A stretch of DNA of 64,000 nt from Methylocaldum szegediense (GCF_949769195.1 NZ_OX458333.1:3291001-3355000); one strand, 5' to 3'. Shown: positions 47,682 to 58,468, numbered from the stretch's first letter. Numbers and translations are program-made. The notes: a model not told the origin generated them from the letters alone.

Positions 47682-48005
47682 TCAAGAGCGAGAATCGCCG
47701 ATCGATCGCTCATCACACCGGTAAGCAGCGCCATCGGCTACGCCATTGAGCACGCCGAGCTCCTTGAAGCTTTTCCAGACCACATGCGTGGCGCCGATCG
47801 CATCGGCCTTCTTCAAGGCCCGAACCTTTGCCGCGTGGCGCCAATTCATGTCCTTCCCGTATCCCGAAGAGCCCGTTACATCGGCAATAAATCGGCAATT
47901 CTCTAGGTTCGGCTGGAAAAGCTCTTTCGGTTCGGCGTTTGAATCGCTCAACGCAATTCCAACGACAACGAAAGCCGCGATGACGCGGAAAGCGATAGAC
48001 ATCAT
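47682..48005 (-). CDS. Small secreted protein, DUF4156-like
   Basis: 107 residues with a signal peptide (AFRVIAAFVVVGIALSDSNA). The mature domain of about 80 residues, ENCRFIADVTGSSGYGKD then ALKKADAIGATHVVWKS, resembles the DUF4156 type of small periplasmic domains, in which a Cys, a Gly-rich strand and a GAxxV strand recur. Two cysteines (in ENCRF and YRCDE) could form a disulfide. ATG 48005 has GGAGG eight bases upstream. Function unknown; it stands alone between the EF-G-like gene and the guanidine operon. The 300-base gap on the fusA side holds nothing I recognise. Confidence 0.6.
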   Translation of the reverse strand: MMSIAFRVIAAFVVVGIALSDSNAEPKELFQPNLENCRFIADVTGSSGYGKDMNWRHAAKVRALKKADAIGATHVVWKSFKELGVLNGVADGAAYRCDERSIGDSRS

Positions 48006-48241
48006 GACGACTTCCTCCGGCAAAGAATGGCAGCGGCAGACTCTGCGTCATCAAGGGTTGTACGTAAGGTTTCGACGGAAAAACCCTCGATGCACCGAGT
48101 TGCTACTTAGATCGAGGCGGCGATGCAGGGTTCGCTCGCCGTTTGCCGAATAGGCGCCGGCAGCGCTATGCCGCAAGCATTGGGCACAAGTCGTCGTTGA
48201 AACTGCGATAAGAAAACGATGGGATCCCGTTTCGTTGGTGC

Positions 48242-50044
48242 CTATGTCGGGTCCCGAGCTCTCAAGTAGTTTTTCCACCCGCCGTATTCGGTGATGTCGA
48301 ACGCGTCTGCCACCGCATAGGCTTCGCAGAGGAAGCCTTGCACGCGTTCGCCGTCATCGAGCTCCACGGAGCCTATCCCTAAGGGAGCCGGGATTTCCGC
48401 GACAAAACTGCCGAACTCCGACACCGGCAGCTCCCAGACCTCGACTTCGATGGCGGCACCGGGGACTTGCCGCAGCAGTCCGGGACGCTTGCCGTCCGGA
48501 AGGGCATAGAGGCGATAGCTCGGCGCCGTGCGGGTTGCCTTGACCAGCCTTCCTCTACGGCGGGTCAGTTGTCCGTTGAGCGGAAGTCCGGACAAGTGGG
48601 CGCCGCAGACGGCGATCCGGACATGGCCCGGTTTTTCCCGCTCGGATTGGGAAGAAGGCGCCGGCAAGGGCTGGCCGGTGGCGCCCATCGTCAGTCCGGC
48701 GGCGTAATGCAGCCGTTCGGCCAGATTCAGCAGGGCGTGATCGCTGCCGGCCGGGGCGAACAGCGTAATGCCGAACGGCAGGCCGCCCGAATTGAACCCG
48801 CCTGGCACGGCGACGGCGGCGAGGCCCATCAGATTCATGAAGTTGGTGTAATAGCCGAGATTGCTGTTGAGCCGAACGGGATCGGCCTCGACCTCGGCAA
48901 TCCGGTAGATCGTTCCCGTGGTCGGCGTCAGGATGACGTCCGCTTGCGCCCAAGCTTCCTCCGCGGCCCGCTTTAGAGCCATGAGGCGATAGAAGGCGGC
49001 GAAGGTATCGCTTGCCAAGTAGTGCTTGCCGCGCTCGATGATCGTGCGCGTGACCGGGTAGACGGCATCCGGGTCTCTATCCAGCAGCTCGCGTATCGTC
49101 AGATAGCGCTCCGCGACCCAGGGACCTTCGTACAACAGGCGGCCCGCTTCGAGAAACGGGGCAAAATCGATTTCGATTCTTAGGCCACCGATGGCTTCCA
49201 GCCTTTCCGCGGCGGCCGCGAACAGCCGCTCAGCGTCCTTATCGCCGAAGAATTCGAGCTGGTCGGGCCGCGGCACGCCGAAGCGGAAGCGTTCGGCGAA
49301 TTCGGGCCGAACCGTTCCATCGCATCGGGTATAAGGATCGGACGGGTCGAACGCCGCCGCTACCCGGAACACCCGGCGCGCATCGCCGGCGGTCAAGGCG
49401 AATATCGACACGCAATCCAGCGAACGGCAGGCCGGTACGACGCCCGAGGTGCTGATGACGCCCGGCGTGGGTTTGAGCCCGACAAGATTGTTGAACGCCG
49501 CCGGCACCCGCCCGGACCCGGCGGTATCGGTACCCAAGGCGAAGCTGACCCATCCCTTGGTCACGGCCACCGCCGAGCCCGAACTCGAGCCTCCGGAAAT
49601 ATAGTCCGGATCGAAGGCGTTCGGGCAGGCGCCATAGGGCGAGCGGGTGCCGGTCAGACCGGTCGCGAACTGGTCCAGGTTGGTCTTGCCGATGGGAATC
49701 GCGCCCGCCTCGATCAGCTTGCGGACGGCGAAAGCCGATCGCTCGGGATGGTAGGCGTAGGCGGAACATGCGGCGGTGGTCGGAGCTCCCGCCAGGTCGA
49801 TGTTGTCCTTGATGGCGAAAGGAATGCCGTACAAGGGCAATTCGGCCGGCGAGCGCCGCTCCAGTGCCCGGGCATATCCCAGGACTTCATCGGCCGGCAA
49901 ACGGTAAATCCAGACCGGTTGCTCGGGTTCGGTGTCCAGCCGGGCGAGCAGGGCTTCGATCAAGCGGACCGGCGTGATACGGCCCCGGCGGTAGGCCGCC
50001 GACAAGGTTTTGATATCGAGACTGGCCGGAAAATGATTGATCAT
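48242..50044 (-). CDS. atzF: Allophanate hydrolase
   Basis: Last enzyme of guanidine/urea carboxylation: it hydrolyses allophanate to ammonia and CO2. The 600-residue product has an N-terminal amidase-signature domain with the Ser-cisSer-Lys triad (Lys in FAIKDNID, Ser in [12 protein letters not shown], Ser in [11 protein letters not shown]) and a C-terminal domain of about 130 residues that decarboxylates the intermediate. ATG 50044 overlaps the carboxylase stop (ATGA), giving coupled translation; the longer open frame to 50677 is the shadow of the carboxylase gene. Last gene of the operon. Confidence 0.93.
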   Translation of the reverse strand: MINHFPASLDIKTLSAAYRRGRITPVRLIEALLARLDTEPEQPVWIYRLPADEVLGYARALERRSPAELPLYGIPFAIKDNIDLAGAPTTAACSAYAYHPERSAFAVRKLIEAGAIPIGKTNLDQFATGLTGTRSPYGACPNAFDPDYISGGSSSGSAVAVTKGWVSFALGTDTAGSGRVPAAFNNLVGLKPTPGVISTSGVVPACRSLDCVSIFALTAGDARRVFRVAAAFDPSDPYTRCDGTVRPEFAERFRFGVPRPDQLEFFGDKDAERLFAAAAERLEAIGGLRIEIDFAPFLEAGRLLYEGPWVAERYLTIRELLDRDPDAVYPVTRTIIERGKHYLASDTFAAFYRLMALKRAAEEAWAQADVILTPTTGTIYRIAEVEADPVRLNSNLGYYTNFMNLMGLAAVAVPGGFNSGGLPFGITLFAPAGSDHALLNLAERLHYAAGLTMGATGQPLPAPSSQSEREKPGHVRIAVCGAHLSGLPLNGQLTRRRGRLVKATRTAPSYRLYALPDGKRPGLLRQVPGAAIEVEVWELPVSEFGSFVAEIPAPLGIGSVELDDGERVQGFLCEAYAVADAFDITEYGGWKNYLRARDPT

Positions 50045-53000
50045 TGGTTGTTCTCCGTTTGCAGCACGAGCAGATCCTGCCCGGCGGCCACCGGGCCGCC
50101 TTCGGTGCAGAAAACCCTCCACACGGTGCCGGCGGCCGGAGCCTGAACGTGAATCTCGGTTTTCATGGATTCGACGATCACCAGGAGATCGCCGGCCTCT
50201 ACCCGGTCGCCCTCTCCCACCGCGATTTTCCAGACGCTGCCGGCGACATGGGACGCGACGGCCCGTGCGCCGGGCGGCAGATCGAGCTCGGTATCCACCG
50301 CCGCTTCGGCCACGGCATGATCGTCGGCAAAGCTCGGTTCCGAACCGGCCCAGCGTTCCCGTTCCGCCTCGAACGCCGCCTGCTGTTTCGCCTTGAATGC
50401 GGCGATTTCCTCCCGGTGGGTCTCCAAGAACCGGTTGTACTCTCCGAGGCTGAAGGTTTCCTCGCGGATGTCCAGCTTCAGGCGTCCCCGGATGAAATCC
50501 TCGCGGTAGCGCGTCAGTTCGTCTGCCGTGACCGGGAAGAAGCGGATCTGATCGAAGAAGCGCAGCAGCCAGGGTTTTCCGTCCTGGAAATCGGCGGTTT
50601 GGCGATACCGATTCCACATTTGCACGGTGCGTCCCGCCAACTGGTAGCCGCCCGGACCTTCCATGCCGTACACGCACAGGTATGCACCGCCGATACCGAC
50701 CGCATTTTCGGGCGTCCAGGTGCGAGCGGGGTTGTACTTGGTCGTCACCAGCCGGTGGCGCGGATCGAGGGGTGTCGCCACCGGCGCGCCCAGATAAACG
50801 TCGCCGAGGCCCAGGACCAGATAGCTGGCCTCGAACACGATCCGCTTGACCTCTTCAATGCTGGCTAGGCCGTTGATGCGGCGGATGAATTCGATGTTGC
50901 TGGGACACCAGGGCGCATCCTTGCGCACCGATTGCATGTACTTTTCGATGGCCAGCCGCGTGGACGGATCGTCCCAGGAGAGCGGCAGGTGGACGATGCG
51001 GGTCGACACTTCCATGTCGTCGATCGCCGGCAGTTCGCTCTCCGCGGCTATGAGCAGATCGAGCAACCGTTCCTGCGGGATCGCGCGATCGTTGAAATGG
51101 ACCTGGAGCGAGCGAATGCCCGGGGTGAGGTCGACGATGCCGGCGATGTTTTGTTCCTTCAGCCACTCCATCAGGGCGTGAACCCGGAACCGGAGATTGA
51201 GGTCGAGCACCGGCGGACCGTATTCGATGAGCAGGTTGCGATCGCCGGACCGGCGGTAAACTACCGCGGGATTGGAGCCTTCGCCCGGCCTTTCGTGAAG
51301 CACCGGGCTGCAAAGCGCGCGCGGATCGTTCCCGTGAAGCGCCGTCTGTCTTCGCGGTTCCGCACGCTTCGGGGTCTCGCCGCCACCGATAAGGGCCAGG
51401 GAAGCGTCGATCTCATCCTCCAGCGCGCGGGCCTGCTCCAGGGTAATGGGCCGGAAGCGCACCGTATTGCCTGGGCGGAGTTGTCCCAACTTCCACAGTT
51501 CGGCCTGGACGACCGTGACCGGACAAACGAAGCCGCCGAGGCTGGGGCCGTCGGGCCCCAGGATGACCGGCATGTCACCGGTAAAGTCGACGGCGCCGAC
51601 GGCATAAGCGTTGTCGTGAATGTTGGACGGATGCAGCCCCGCTTCGCCGCCGTCCAGCCGGGCCCATTGGGGTTTGGGGCCGATCAGCCGGATTCCGGTG
51701 CGGCTGGAGTTATAGTGCACCTCCCAATCCGTGGCGAAGAAGGTTTCGATGTCCTCATGGGTAAAGAAGTCCGGTGCGCCTTGGGGCCCGTAAAGCACGC
51801 CGATTTCCCAGGCGTCGGTATAGCTCGGAATCAGGTCCGCCGGGGGACGAAGGCGTGCCGGCGTCGTTGCGGCCGGCTTTGCGAGATGCAGCACGTCGCC
51901 GGTGCGGAGCGCGCGTCCGCCATGGCCGCCGAAGCATCCGAGCGTGAAAGTCGATTTGGAGCCGAGATAATCGGGTACGTCGAAGCCTCCGGCGACCGCA
52001 AGATAGGCGCGGCAACCGTGGCCGTCGACCGGGCCGATGCGGAGGACTTGCCCCGCTTTGACCGGGTGCGCGGTCCACAGGGGCAGCGGTTCGCAGTCGA
52101 GTTCGGCGCGCATCGCCGCGCCGCACAGCGCGATCAGCGCCTCGCAGTTGAACCGCAGGGTCGGACCGGTGACGGTCGATTCGAGTGCCGCCGTTCCCTC
52201 GGCGTTGCCGACCAGCCGGTTGGCAATGCGGAAAGCGAGGGCATCCATGGGGCCCGACGGCGGCACCCCGACGTCCCAATAACCGAGCCGGCCGGGATAG
52301 TCCTGTATCGTGGTCTGGGTACCCGGTTCCAGCACTTCGAGCGTACGCCGGCGATATTCGAACCCGGCGAGATAACCCGTGGTCTGGCCGCCTTCCCGGA
52401 ATACCCGGTCGTCCGCGATCTGGCGGAGATAATCGAGGTTGGTTTCGATGCCGGCGAGCCGGGTCTCGGCCAAGGCGTGTTTCAAGACCGCGATGGCGCG
52501 GTCGCGATCGGCGGCATGCACGATCAGCTTGGCCAGCAGGGGATCGTAGAACGCGGGCACCTCGAGTCCTCGCATTAACCAATGATCCACCCGCACGCCT
52601 TCCGGAAACGACACTTCGGTGAGGAGTCCGGAAGACGGCTGAAAATTGTTGCCGGGGTCCTCGGCATAAATCCGAACCTGTATCGACGAACCTTCGGGTC
52701 GGTGCCGATAGCGGTCGAAAAACGCCCGCTCGCCCGCGGCCAGCCGCACCATCCATTCGACCAGGTCGACCCCGGTGACCGCTTCGGTGACGCCGTGCTC
52801 CACCTGCAGGCGGGTGTTGACCTCGAGGAAATAGAACTGGTCCGTCGCCGCGTCGTACACGAATTCCACCGTGCCTGCCGAGCGGTAATGGACGGCGCGC
52901 CCCATGGCCAGGGCATGCCTATAAAGTTTCTCCCTTAGCTCTGGACTCAAACCCGGCGCCGGCGTTTCCTCGACCACCTTCTGGTTGCGGCGTTGCAGCG

Positions 53001-53685
53001 AGCAGTCCCGTTCGCCGAGATGCAGAACGCCCCCTTGTCCATCGCCGAAAATTTGCACTTCGATATGGCGGGCGCGTTCGACGAATTTTTCCAGATAGAG
53101 TCCGGCGTTCTTGAAATTGGCGGCGCCGAGGCGTTGAACCGAGTCGTAGGCCGCCACGAGTTCGGATTCGCTCCGGCACAATCGCATGCCGATCCCTCCG
53201 CCGCCCGCGGTGCTTTTCAGCATCACCGGAAAACCGATGCGCCGTGCCTCGGTCAGAGCATGCCGGGTGTCGGTCAGGAGTCCGGTTCCGGGCAGCAAAG
53301 GAACGCCGTTCGCCTCGCCGATTTCTCGGGCCGTGTGCTTGAGTCCGAATTTTCGGATCTGCTCAGGCGTCGGGCCGATGAAAACCAGCCCGCGTTCGGC
53401 GCAGGCCTCGGCGAAAGCGGCGTTCTCGCTCAGGAAGCCATAACCCGGATGGATGGCCTCCGCGCCGCTTCTTCGCGCCGCATCCAGGATGCGGTCGATG
53501 CGGAGATAGCTTTCGGCGGCGGGCGGTGGGCCGATGCAGATGGCTTCATCGGCTTCTTCCACGTGGCGGGCGTGGGCGTCAGCCTCCGAATAAACCGCCA
53601 CGCTGCGGATTCCCAAGCGGCGCAGGGTACGTTGAATACGGCAGGCGATCTCGCCGCGATTGGCGATCAATACCTTGTGGAACAT
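50041..53685 (-). CDS. Biotin-dependent guanidine carboxylase (annotated widely as urea carboxylase)
   Basis: 1214-residue enzyme. It has a biotin carboxylase domain ([16 protein letters not shown] at the start, [14 protein letters not shown] for [22 protein letters not shown]), carboxyltransferase halves related to KipA/KipI ([21 protein letters not shown] near 455 onward, then [17 protein letters not shown]) and a C-terminal biotinyl domain with [12 protein letters not shown]. Proteins of this architecture encoded with two DUF1989 proteins and behind a guanidine-I riboswitch have been shown to prefer guanidine, forming carboxyguanidine, over urea. Context here is complete, so guanidine is the likely substrate; the discriminating active-site residue was not aligned. 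Confidence 0.9.
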   Translation of the reverse strand: MFHKVLIANRGEIACRIQRTLRRLGIRSVAVYSEADAHARHVEEADEAICIGPPPAAESYLRIDRILDAARRSGAEAIHPGYGFLSENAAFAEACAERGLVFIGPTPEQIRKFGLKHTAREIGEANGVPLLPGTGLLTDTRHALTEARRIGFPVMLKSTAGGGGIGMRLCRSESELVAAYDSVQRLGAANFKNAGLYLEKFVERARHIEVQIFGDGQGGVLHLGERDCSLQRRNQKVVEETPAPGLSPELREKLYRHALAMGRAVHYRSAGTVEFVYDAATDQFYFLEVNTRLQVEHGVTEAVTGVDLVEWMVRLAAGERAFFDRYRHRPEGSSIQVRIYAEDPGNNFQPSSGLLTEVSFPEGVRVDHWLMRGLEVPAFYDPLLAKLIVHAADRDRAIAVLKHALAETRLAGIETNLDYLRQIADDRVFREGGQTTGYLAGFEYRRRTLEVLEPGTQTTIQDYPGRLGYWDVGVPPSGPMDALAFRIANRLVGNAEGTAALESTVTGPTLRFNCEALIALCGAAMRAELDCEPLPLWTAHPVKAGQVLRIGPVDGHGCRAYLAVAGGFDVPDYLGSKSTFTLGCFGGHGGRALRTGDVLHLAKPAATTPARLRPPADLIPSYTDAWEIGVLYGPQGAPDFFTHEDIETFFATDWEVHYNSSRTGIRLIGPKPQWARLDGGEAGLHPSNIHDNAYAVGAVDFTGDMPVILGPDGPSLGGFVCPVTVVQAELWKLGQLRPGNTVRFRPITLEQARALEDEIDASLALIGGGETPKRAEPRRQTALHGNDPRALCSPVLHERPGEGSNPAVVYRRSGDRNLLIEYGPPVLDLNLRFRVHALMEWLKEQNIAGIVDLTPGIRSLQVHFNDRAIPQERLLDLLIAAESELPAIDDMEVSTRIVHLPLSWDDPSTRLAIEKYMQSVRKDAPWCPSNIEFIRRINGLASIEEVKRIVFEASYLVLGLGDVYLGAPVATPLDPRHRLVTTKYNPARTWTPENAVGIGGAYLCVYGMEGPGGYQLAGRTVQMWNRYRQTADFQDGKPWLLRFFDQIRFFPVTADELTRYREDFIRGRLKLDIREETFSLGEYNRFLETHREEIAAFKAKQQAAFEAERERWAGSEPSFADDHAVAEAAVDTELDLPPGARAVASHVAGSVWKIAVGEGDRVEAGDLLVIVESMKTEIHVQAPAAGTVWRVFCTEGGPVAAGQDLLVLQTENNQ

Positions 53686-53814
53686 CGGTGTTCTTGCTCT
53701 TTCAGGAAGTGGCGGGCCGTCCCGCCGTTTTGGTAAGCCACGGGTCGTCCCGCGGCGAATCGAATCGTTGCTGGTAGGCCCCGAGGCCGGATGCCTCCCG
53801 GCCGGTGCGGTCGC

Positions 53815-54465
53815 TCATCCGTTCCACACGAGCAGCCGGATCGGCGTCGGGTTGTAGGCGTTGCATGGGTTGTTGAGCTGCGGACAGTTGGAGATCAGCA
53901 CCATCACGTCCATCTCCGCGCGCATCTCGACATATTTGCCCGGTGCCGAGATGCCGTCCGCGAAGCACAGGCCGCCTTCGGGGGTTACCGGCACGTTCAT
54001 GAAGAAATTGATGTTGGCGGTGATGTCGCGCTTGTTCATGGCGAGCCGGTGGGCGCGATCGCTGTGGGCCAGGGCATGCAGGAAGTTGTCGCGGCAGCTG
54101 TGCATGGGGCGCTTGTCGAGCGCATAGCGCACTGTGTTGCTTTCAGCGGCACAGGCACCTCCCAACGTGTCGTGGCGGCCGCAGGTGTCGGCGACGATGG
54201 TCAGCATCGGCCGTCCCTCGCTGGAATACAAAACCGACCCGACTCCGAGATAAAGATTGCCCTGGCGGCGTATGGTATCCACGGCGCTGTAGCGTTCTTC
54301 GGGATCATCGGCGTTGTAGAACAGGGTGTCCACCGCCTGGTTGCCCTCCAGGTCGACGATGCGAAAGATCTCGCCTTTCTTCACCACCCCGGTCCAGGGT
54401 TCGCCGGCCGGACAGATCTCGTCGAGAACGGCGTTTTCGGGGACGAGCGTGCTTTCGATCAACAT
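53815..54465 (-). CDS. Carboxyguanidine deiminase subunit (DUF1989, urea carboxylase-associated)
   Basis: 216-residue DUF1989 protein, one of the two urea carboxylase-associated proteins now assigned as subunits of carboxyguanidine deiminase (CgdAB), which converts carboxyguanidine to allophanate and ammonia. Conserved parts include [33 protein letters not shown] with likely metal-binding His/Cys, and [19 protein letters not shown] 54465 has AGGAGG seven bases upstream. Which of A or B it is was not decided. Ten bases after the partner gene and 130 before the carboxylase. Confidence 0.88.
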   Translation of the reverse strand: MLIESTLVPENAVLDEICPAGEPWTGVVKKGEIFRIVDLEGNQAVDTLFYNADDPEERYSAVDTIRRQGNLYLGVGSVLYSSEGRPMLTIVADTCGRHDTLGGACAAESNTVRYALDKRPMHSCRDNFLHALAHSDRAHRLAMNKRDITANINFFMNVPVTPEGGLCFADGISAPGKYVEMRAEMDVMVLISNCPQLNNPCNAYNPTPIRLLVWNG

Positions 54466-54475
54466 GGGTGTCCTC

Positions 54476-55207
54476 CTAGCAAGCGTAAAAGCGTTCCGTA
54501 TTGATGAAACCGCGCCGATTTTGCTCGCAAGAAGTGCGGCACAGGTCGCTTTCGTCGGCGGGCCCCGCATGCCAGGCAGTCAGCTTGACCGCCGCCGGCT
54601 GGTATTCCGGCTTCGGGTCCAGAGGGTGCGGTGCGGTCGAAAGCACCACCAGCACGTTCATGTCGAAGCGCAGATCGATCACGTCGCCGGCCCGGCTGTG
54701 CCCGGAATGGAAGTGAAGCCGGCCGTCCGCATCCGCCGTCACCTTGCTGAAGAAATTGACGTTGGCGACCAGGTCGCGCTTGCCCAAGCCCCATTTGCCG
54801 AGTTCGATCAGGAGGCCGTCCCGGCCGCTGCGGTACATGTCGTTGCGGTGGGTCTGGAAAGTGGCGGTGCCGTATCGGGCCTGGATCAATGCGTTGTCGC
54901 TGGTACCGCATATGGTGTCGTGCCAGCCGACCGAATCGTGGATGATCGAGCACAGCACCCGCCCCATGTCGGAGTAGCACACGTGGCCGGCGGTGAGAAA
55001 AGCGGTGTGCTGGGCCTTCAGCGTATCCGGCATGTTGTAGCGTTCCAGCTTTTCCTCCTGGTTGTAGAACAGCGCCGAGACGTTGGCGCCGCCCTCCAGA
55101 TCGGTGAGGCGCAGCGCCGAACCGCGCCGCATCAGACCGGACCAGTGATTGCCGCCGGGAACCGTCTCTTCCCAGAGGATTCGGTCAGGAGTGAAGGTAA
55201 TCGTCAT
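54476..55207 (-). CDS. Carboxyguanidine deiminase subunit (DUF1989), second paralogue
   Basis: 243-residue paralogue of the next gene. It repeats the DUF1989 landmarks [30 protein letters not shown] and [14 protein letters not shown]. Unlike its partner it has a C-terminal extension with three cysteines (DLCRTSCEQ and the final YAC). The two subunits are thought to work as a heteromer. ATG 55207 with GAGAGG upstream; the open frame to 55282 is not likely to be translated. Lies between the importer ATPase and the other subunit. Confidence 0.88.
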   Translation of the reverse strand: MTITFTPDRILWEETVPGGNHWSGLMRRGSALRLTDLEGGANVSALFYNQEEKLERYNMPDTLKAQHTAFLTAGHVCYSDMGRVLCSIIHDSVGWHDTICGTSDNALIQARYGTATFQTHRNDMYRSGRDGLLIELGKWGLGKRDLVANVNFFSKVTADADGRLHFHSGHSRAGDVIDLRFDMNVLVVLSTAPHPLDPKPEYQPAAVKLTAWHAGPADESDLCRTSCEQNRRGFINTERFYAC

Positions 55208-55285
55208 GCTTGACCTCTCATCATCGAAAAATGAACACAAAAGAAGCGCCGCCGTTCTTGGCCGTAGGGCTGGCATCGACACCGG

Positions 55286-56140
55286 TCACGGTCTTGCGGC
55301 AGCCCCCGGCTGTGCGGTGGCCGTGAGCTTTTCCAGCATTCCGCGGTCGGTTTGCATCCCCGAAGTGGCGCGGATGCGGGACAGGATTTCCCGTTTCAGC
55401 TCGGTGAATTCGGGAGACAGCTTCATGTCCTGCTCGCGTTCCGGCGGCAGCGGAACCTCGTAGATCGAGTCGATCCGTCCGGGACGGGGCGCCATCAGAA
55501 CCACCCGGTCGCCGAGGTAGATCGCCTCTTCCACGTCATGGGTGACGAATACGATGGTGGGCTTTTCCAGCGCGAACACATGCAGGATGAGATCGTGCAT
55601 CACCTCGCGCGTCTGCGCGTCGAGCGCGCCGAACGGCTCGTCCATCAACAGGATGTCCGGCCGGTTCATCAGTGCGCGGGCGATGGCCACGCGCTGCTGC
55701 ATGCCCCCGGAAAGCTGGTTGGGATAGGCGTTTTCGACCGGGCCGAGTCCCATCAGCCCTATCAGGGCGTCGGTACGCCCGGAAGCGATTTCGACGTCGG
55801 CCGAGGTGATCTCTTCGCGCTTGATCTTGAGCGAGCGGCAGAAGCGGATGTTTTCGCGCACCGTAAGCCACGGGTACAGGCTGTAATGCTGGAACACCAT
55901 GGCGCGCTCGGCTCCGGGGCCGGTCACCGGCCGGCCGTCCACCCGGATTTCGCCCGAGCTGAGGTCCTCCAGGCCGCCGATGCTGCGCAGCAGGGTGGAT
56001 TTGCCGCAGCCCGAAGCGCCCACCAGGGTGACGAATTGGTTGGCGCGAATGTCGAGGTCGACCTTCTCGAGCGCGGCGATGCGCCGTCCCCCGGTGTCGA
56101 ACAGCTTGCTGGCTCGTCTGATTTCGATCTTGGCCGTCAT
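55286..56140 (-). CDS. Guanidine ABC importer ATPase (SsuB/TauB-like)
   Basis: 284-residue ATPase of the nitrate/sulfonate/taurine importer group. Walker [12 protein letters not shown], signature [15 protein letters not shown] and Walker [13 protein letters not shown] are intact, with [16 protein letters not shown] after them. ATG 56140 starts six bases after the permease stop; the longer frame upstream is the permease in another frame. The C-terminal 60 residues after the ATPase core are extra. Substrate specificity comes from the binding protein, inferred to be guanidine. Confidence 0.9.
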   Translation of the reverse strand: MTAKIEIRRASKLFDTGGRRIAALEKVDLDIRANQFVTLVGASGCGKSTLLRSIGGLEDLSSGEIRVDGRPVTGPGAERAMVFQHYSLYPWLTVRENIRFCRSLKIKREEITSADVEIASGRTDALIGLMGLGPVENAYPNQLSGGMQQRVAIARALMNRPDILLMDEPFGALDAQTREVMHDLILHVFALEKPTIVFVTHDVEEAIYLGDRVVLMAPRPGRIDSIYEVPLPPEREQDMKLSPEFTELKREILSRIRATSGMQTDRGMLEKLTATAQPGAAARP

Positions 56141-56145
56141 GGTGA

Positions 56146-56970
56146 TCACTTGATGTAAAGCCAGGGGAAAGCCTTGCGGTGCAGCCAGCGGAACGACTGG
56201 TCCATCAGCAGCCCGAACAGGCCGATCAGGAGAATGCCGGCGAAAATCTTGTCGGTCTGCAGAAAGCGCTGCGCCTTGAGGATGGCGAAGCCCAGCCCTG
56301 AATTGGCGGCTACCAGCTCGGCCACGACCAGGTAGGTCCAGGCCCAGCCCATGGTGACGCGCAGCGTATCCAGGAGCGCCGGTTTGGCCGACGGCAATAT
56401 CACCAGCCGGATCAGTTCGCCGCGCGTCGCGCCCATGGTTTGCGCCGCCTCGATCTGGGCCATGGGCACGCGGCGGATGTCTTCGGCCATCATCAGCACC
56501 ATCTGGAAAAAAGTGCCGATGAAGATGATGGCGATCTTGGCGCTCTCTTCGATGCCGACCCACAGCATCACCAGCGGAATGAAGGCCACCGCGGGCATGT
56601 AGCGGATGAAATCGGTGAGCGGTTCGAACAGCGCCTGCAGCGGCCGATAAGTGCCGATCAGCAGCGCCAGCGGCAGGGCCAGCACGGCGGAGATGGCGAA
56701 CCCGGCAGTCACCCGGTAGACGCTGATCCAGATGTCGCCCAGCAGGTCGTCTTCGGCGAACCAGCCGTAGATCCGGGTAGCCACTTCTTCCGGCGCCGGC
56801 ATGAACACCTTGTCCACCCAGCCGCTATGGGCCAGTCCCCACCAGGCCGCCAGCGGCGCCAAGAGGCCCAGCAGCGCGAGAACCAGATAGTCGCGGCGGC
56901 CGATCTGTCCCCGTATCACCCACCATCGCCGGCGCGGGTTTGGAATTCCGCTGTCGCATCGAGCTGCCAT
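56146..56970 (-). CDS. Guanidine ABC importer permease (SsuC/TauC-like)
   Basis: 274-residue inner-membrane permease with about six helices and the EAA coupling loop EAAQTMGATRGELIRLVILP near residue 190. It begins with a basic cytosolic stretch (RRRWWVIRGQIGRRDY) before the first helix. Encoded between binding protein and ATPase, as in TauABC/SsuABC operons. Confidence 0.9.
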   Translation of the reverse strand: MAARCDSGIPNPRRRWWVIRGQIGRRDYLVLALLGLLAPLAAWWGLAHSGWVDKVFMPAPEEVATRIYGWFAEDDLLGDIWISVYRVTAGFAISAVLALPLALLIGTYRPLQALFEPLTDFIRYMPAVAFIPLVMLWVGIEESAKIAIIFIGTFFQMVLMMAEDIRRVPMAQIEAAQTMGATRGELIRLVILPSAKPALLDTLRVTMGWAWTYLVVAELVAANSGLGFAILKAQRFLQTDKIFAGILLIGLFGLLMDQSFRWLHRKAFPWLYIK

Positions 56971-57035
56971 TCTCTTTCCTCGATTGAAGCCGTTAAGAAA
57001 AGGTGCGAGTGTCCGCGGCGAAGAAGAATCGCTGC

Positions 57036-58031
57036 CTATTTCCTGTTCGCGATTTCTTTTATCAGCGAGCCGTCCACACCCTTGGCGAAGTCCACGGAGC
57101 CTTCCATCAGCCGGTTGTCGAGCAGGAAGTCGGAGGTGGTGGGTGCGACGTTGAGCAGCGACCGGGGTTGGTCGGACAGGCCGAAAGCTTCGAGGTTATC
57201 GGCCTCGGCGAAGAACTTGGTGCCGGACAGAAAAATCTTGTACTCGTCGGTCTTGAGGCCGACGACCTTGGACATGATCTTGACCGCCTGGTCCGGGTGT
57301 TCGCGAATGAACGCTTCGGTGTCGTACCAGGCCTCGATCATGCCCAGGAAATCTTTGCGGTGGGCGGCGAGGGATTTTTCCTGCACGACCAGGAGGTCGG
57401 GTATCAGTCCGGGGATGTCCTTGGAGCTGAACAGCGCTTTTCCCTTGCCCGACAGCTCGATCTTGTTGACCCAGGGGTTCCATACCACGGTGGCGTCGAC
57501 ACGACCGCTCAGGAAGGCCGCCGCGGCGTCGCCGGCGGACAGGTTGACGATCTCGACGTCCGCCTGCGTCATGCCGTTCTTGGCCAGCGCGGTCGCCAGC
57601 AGGAAATGGGAGACGCTGAACTGCTCCAGCGCGATCTTCTTGCCCTTGAGGTCGGCGAAGCTCTTGATCTTGGGGCTGACCATCAGAGCGTCGTTGCCGG
57701 CCGAGTTGTCGTTGACCAGTATGGCCTTGAGCGGAATGCCCTTGGCCAAAGGGGCCATGGTGTCGGACCAGGTCTGGCAATTGCCGTCCAGCTGGCCGGC
57801 CGACAACGCGGAAATGGAATCGGTGTAGTTGGCGAACCAAACCAGTTTGACTTTGGCGCCGTGCTTTTTGAAATAGCCGTTCTGTTCGGCCACGTACCAG
57901 GCGACCCAGCCCGGCCAGTCGCTGACGCCGATCTTGACCTCGGCGGGAGAGGGCAGGGGAAGCAGAAGAAGGCCGATCAGGGCCGGGAACGCGAGAAAAC
58001 GGCGCAGGGCATGAGCGAATAGGGACGACAT
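57036..58031 (-). CDS. Guanidine ABC importer substrate-binding protein
   Basis: 331-residue periplasmic binding protein of the NMT1/SsuA-like family with signal peptide (FLAFPALIGLLLLPLPSPA). The mature start EVKIGVSDWPGWVAWYVAEQNGYF and the segment VDATVVWNPWVNKIELSGKG are typical. ATG 58031 has AGGAG seven bases upstream; GTG 58034 is the alternative. First gene after the guanidine-I riboswitch, so its ligand is most likely guanidine or a guanidine-bearing molecule. Confidence 0.9.
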   Translation of the reverse strand: MSSLFAHALRRFLAFPALIGLLLLPLPSPAEVKIGVSDWPGWVAWYVAEQNGYFKKHGAKVKLVWFANYTDSISALSAGQLDGNCQTWSDTMAPLAKGIPLKAILVNDNSAGNDALMVSPKIKSFADLKGKKIALEQFSVSHFLLATALAKNGMTQADVEIVNLSAGDAAAAFLSGRVDATVVWNPWVNKIELSGKGKALFSSKDIPGLIPDLLVVQEKSLAAHRKDFLGMIEAWYDTEAFIREHPDQAVKIMSKVVGLKTDEYKIFLSGTKFFAEADNLEAFGLSDQPRSLLNVAPTTSDFLLDNRLMEGSVDFAKGVDGSLIKEIANRK

Positions 58032-58052
58032 CACGGGGCTCCTTTTCGGAAA

Positions 58053-58123
58053 TTACACGGCGAGAGGGCGAACCGGTTCTTACGAACCGTCACGACCTCC
58101 CGGGCTTTTATCCCGCCGTGTAA
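58053..58123 (-). promoter_or_regulatory. Expression platform of the guanidine riboswitch
   Basis: The 3' part of the aptamer (TTACACGGCG on the minus strand, 58123-58114) is perfectly complementary over 10 bases to CGCCGTGTAA (58062-58053), which is followed by TTTCC and then the ribosome site. Pairing the two would destroy the conserved ligand-binding segment, so they are mutually exclusive. A small hairpin CGGTTC/GAACCG (58074-58089) lies between them. Confidence 0.7.
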
Positions 58124-58194
58124 CCCCGCGAGCCACGGGGCCGGAAACTCTCGGACCAGACGCCCCCGAGCGGAGGGGCCGGAACCCTAGTCGC
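58096..58194 (-). ncRNA. Guanidine-I (ykkC) riboswitch
   Basis: On the minus strand all three conserved blocks of the guanidine-I aptamer appear in order: ACTAGGGTTCCG, GTCTGGTCCGAGAG and ACACGGCGGGATAAAAGCCC followed by GGGAG. P1/P2 stems are GC-rich. It ends 65 bases before the binding-protein ATG. Ligand binding normally turns expression on. Confidence 0.96.
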
Positions 58195-58247
58195 CATTTG
58201 TGAACGGTGCCGCCGAATGGCGCACCTCTCGTTACGGATAAGAGTAG

Positions 58248-58262
58248 GCAGGATGCGTGCCA
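58248..58262 (-). promoter_or_regulatory. Sigma-54 promoter of the guanidine operon
   Basis: On the minus strand TGGCACGCATCCTGC matches the -24 half TGGCACG exactly and the -12 half at all but one base, with exact GG-N10-GC spacing. The predicted start near 58236 would place the riboswitch about 40 bases into the transcript. Confidence 0.75.
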
Positions 58263-58468
58263 GCCACGAAATAGGCGGTTTCGGAAAGATTCGTGACGGA
58301 TTTGTCCCATGCCGTGAACAATCATGGGGCAATTTATCGAGATTATGCTCATTTATGGTGCGAAGCACCGGCTTTTCTTCAGAGTGTGCGTTGTTTCGCG
58401 CCGCCGGAAACGGAGGGAAGCTCAGACCGACCGGGGATACGGACCGGATTTATTCTTTCCGAAACTCA

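Noticed and set aside
48242-50677. 811-codon version of allophanate hydrolase
   Set aside because: The first 210 codons are an antiphase reading of the carboxylase biotinyl region; the real start is the ATG overlapping the carboxylase stop.
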